From the NCBI RefSeq assembly GCF_043641925.1, contig NZ_JBHZRU010000007.1, positions 1 through 64,000 of the forward strand: a stretch of DNA of 64,000 nucleotides, given 5' to 3'. Both the position numbers and the translations under genes were made by a program. The notes under the pieces were generated by a model. The model had not been told where the DNA came from. It saw only the letters and a list, made by a program, of their open reading frames with translations, and searched no databases. The stretch comes from Paenisporosarcina quisquiliarum_A (GTDB taxonomy: Bacteria > Bacillota > Bacilli > Bacillales_A > Planococcaceae). Shown here in pieces: positions 62,380 through 64,000 of this stretch. Numbering within the stretch: position 1 is the first letter of the stretch; the number at the start of each line of letters is the position of its first letter.

Positions 62380-62414
62380 ATTTGAAGAGAAATATCCAAA
62401 CATGTCATACATAA

Positions 62415-62454
62415 ACAGCTTCCCCTTAAATCTCAGGAGAAGCTGTCTTTTTTT
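62415..62454. terminator. Terminator shared by the 47-codon gene and the MFS gene
   Basis: ACAGCTTC (62415-62422) pairs with GAAGCTGT (62439-62446) followed by CTTTTTTT on the plus strand. The stop codon of the minus-strand MFS gene lies inside the loop (62426-62428), so the minus strand is less likely to terminate here. Confidence 0.8.
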
Positions 62455-63703
62455 GTTCATATAAATAAAACATTAAATAATACACAAAGGCACTAAGTAA
62501 GGATAGAATGGCAATAATAGTGAACGTCCAGAAAAACCCGAACCAAACCGTCATTGGAATTGATAATGGCGCAATCATTCGCCCGACCGTATAGCGTAAA
62601 CTAGCTGCTGCAAAATATTGTCCTCTCATATGTTCAGGTGCCAACTTGGAAATAAAGCTTTGAGATAAGCCGACAATCATTAATTCGCCAAATGTAAAAA
62701 TGGCCATCGCTAATACGAAAATCCAAAACAATTCATAATAAGCGAAAACCATCATCGCGATTGTGTATAGAATAGAAGATATAAAGAAGACATTTTTTTC
62801 ACTGAATTTCAGTACATAACGTGTAACAGCTACAGTGAGTAATGCAACCAATAAACCATTCTCTGAAATAAGTACACTAAATGCCAACTCGCCTGTTAAC
62901 TTGAAATCCCATCCAAAAACAGACATCAGTTGAGGATTTGCAATCACATCCTTCACATACACAGGAAGTAACAAATCAAGTTGCATAAAAGTTTGTGCAC
63001 TTAAAACTCCTGCAATGATAAATAGTAAGAAGAGCTTATCCTGCATAATCACTCCGTAATCCTTTACTTGCATACGAATGGCATGCATCGCCCCTTTAGG
63101 AGTATCCGTTGCCAGGTTATCAACATTCGTTGGTAATGTTTCTTTCGTAAATTTAATTAAAATCCATGCTAATAATAAACACACTAAGCCTGCTACAACC
63201 ATTAAACCAAAACGTGCACTAAAGAAGAAAATACCACCTAAAATTGGTCCAACAACGACCGCAATATTGATAGATGTATAGAAGACTGCAAATACTTCTC
63301 CTCTATGCTCTTCTGGAACGACATCAGCGACCATTGCTTGACTGGCTGGCCAGTATAAAGAACCAAAAACACTAGCAATTGTAAAAGCAATAAATCCTAA
63401 TCCAGGTGATTCTAAAAATGGTGAATTAGCGAAAGCAAATAAGAAAAATGCTGCTCCCTGTCCAAATGACGAAATGACCATCATCGTTCTGCGACCAAAT
63501 TGATCAGCGCAATATCCACCAACTAAATTTGCAGCTACCGAGAACACTTGAGACAAAATGAGCAAAAAGCCCGCTGTTGTTTTCCCGAATTCCTCTGCAA
63601 AGTAGATCGCAAGGAACGGGAAGAACATCCAAAACGTGATGTTCATAAATGCTTCACCGATTAATCTTGCTTTTAAACTTTTATCCCAATCTTTAATCTT
63701 CAT
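62426..63703 (-). CDS. Major facilitator superfamily transporter (drug-type)
   Basis: The 425-residue protein has twelve predicted membrane segments. Motif A is seen after the second segment as GGYCADQFGRRTMM (about 62-75), and its partial repeat occurs in the second half. The middle loop (about 195-215: LPTNVDNLATDTPKG) separates the halves. The group resembles MdtG/TetA-like efflux proteins; the substrate is unknown. AGGGAG stands seven bases before ATG. It is the only transporter gene in this end of the window. Confidence 0.87.
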   Translation of the reverse strand: MKIKDWDKSLKARLIGEAFMNITFWMFFPFLAIYFAEEFGKTTAGFLLILSQVFSVAANLVGGYCADQFGRRTMMVISSFGQGAAFFLFAFANSPFLESPGLGFIAFTIASVFGSLYWPASQAMVADVVPEEHRGEVFAVFYTSINIAVVVGPILGGIFFFSARFGLMVVAGLVCLLLAWILIKFTKETLPTNVDNLATDTPKGAMHAIRMQVKDYGVIMQDKLFLLFIIAGVLSAQTFMQLDLLLPVYVKDVIANPQLMSVFGWDFKLTGELAFSVLISENGLLVALLTVAVTRYVLKFSEKNVFFISSILYTIAMMVFAYYELFWIFVLAMAIFTFGELMIVGLSQSFISKLAPEHMRGQYFAAASLRYTVGRMIAPLSIPMTVWFGFFWTFTIIAILSLLSAFVYYLMFYLYEQKKTASPEI

Positions 63704-63876
63704 GTTGTTTCTCCCTAGATGACTTGCTCAATACACTAATCCTACTTAGGTTAAGTCGAAATAATAAGCAGTACAACTGTTTCTCTAATTTTTTATAATT
63801 CATCTGTTCAAAGTTTCAGCAATTTCTTTTTTGCTAATAAAGCCTGTGAGATAGAAATACACATTTTAAATCGAAC
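63704..63876. other. Short intergenic region, nothing assigned
   Basis: AT-rich gap between the MFS gene start and the end of the next minus-strand gene. No repeat or hairpin stands out. Confidence 0.4.
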
Positions 63877-64000
63877 CTATTCAATACTTCTCCACAAATA
63901 AAGCGATGCATAACTTAAAAATGGTGACCACTGTGGGAAATGTGAAGACATTTCTTCAGCTTTTGGTTTTTCAGTGGATCCCCACAATTTTTTCAACGCA
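63877..64000 (-). CDS. C-terminal end of a probable DNA-3-methyladenine glycosylase (partial)
   Basis: At the window edge a minus-strand frame of 40 residues ends in TAG at 63879-63877. Its end, HFPQWSPFLSYASLYLWRSI, fits the C-terminus of AlkA-type DNA glycosylases, where a W-x-P-[YF]-x-S-x-A-x-x-Y-L-W pattern is typical. The start and active-site Asp are outside the window. The call rests on this short motif only. Confidence 0.6.
   Translation of the reverse strand, partial: ALKKLWGSTEKPKAEEMSSHFPQWSPFLSYASLYLWRSIE

Overview
The window looks like a chromosomal segment of a low-GC, spore-forming Gram-positive bacterium of the Bacillales, most likely the Planococcaceae/Caryophanaceae side (Psychrobacillus, Paenisporosarcina or Lysinibacillus type). 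Reasons: AGGAGG-type ribosome sites almost everywhere, short intergenic regions, sporulation-type genes (a Spo0E-like phosphatase, two orphan PAS histidine kinases of the phosphorelay type, SigI-RsgI), and a gene set around 16-31 kb that keeps much of the Bacillus subtilis ykwC-cheV-ykyB-fadH-ykuL-ccpC-dapH-dapL neighbourhood. The genus is inferred, not shown.

Layout. 1-1107: right part of an IS3-family (IS150 group) insertion sequence. 1217-13138: a tight eight-gene minus-strand operon: a large membrane-anchored extracytoplasmic protein, an ABC ATPase, an ABC-2 permease, a coiled-coil membrane protein with a long Gly-Gln repeat, MoxR ATPase, DUF58, a BatA-like protein and a double-VWA protein. 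13252-16104: an orphan holin-like gene and three related Cys-containing small proteins, two of them a clear tandem duplication that includes the leader. 16161-20699: acetyl-DAP pathway (dapL, dapH), ccpC, the c-di-AMP receptor gene cbpB/darB, and fadH under a FadR-type operator. 20978-30680: a PAS-GGDEF-EAL protein, ppk-ppx, ykyB, cheV, an MFS protein and ykwC. 31007-34343: a second, smaller MoxR-DUF58-DUF4129 operon. 34502-41197: Spo0E-like and other small genes, a CPBP protease, a lipoprotein, a MarR regulator, an orphan kinase and a B12-binding radical SAM protein. 41220-46692: a Ktr/Trk potassium channel subunit, sigI-rsgI, a signal-peptide Ala/Lys-rich protein, and a TerC-family protein behind a yybP-ykoY manganese riboswitch. 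46699-57459: SDR reductase, SwrC-type RND pump, EAL protein, a 220-bp tandem repeat, prfC, murE and an M42 peptidase. 57562-64000: a membrane PAS kinase, repeat elements, aldehyde dehydrogenase, Gfo/Idh/MocA oxidoreductase, a 47-codon gene, an MFS transporter and the end of a probable DNA glycosylase gene.

Most interesting items: the eight-gene MoxR/VWA/ABC operon, which reads as one envelope machine of unknown job; the duplicated Cys-protein cassette; a murE away from other cell-wall genes with a DDPR substrate motif, which may say which diamino acid it adds; and two intergenic arrays that share a 21-bp period. All family calls come from reading the translations and from memory of the families; no database search was run.
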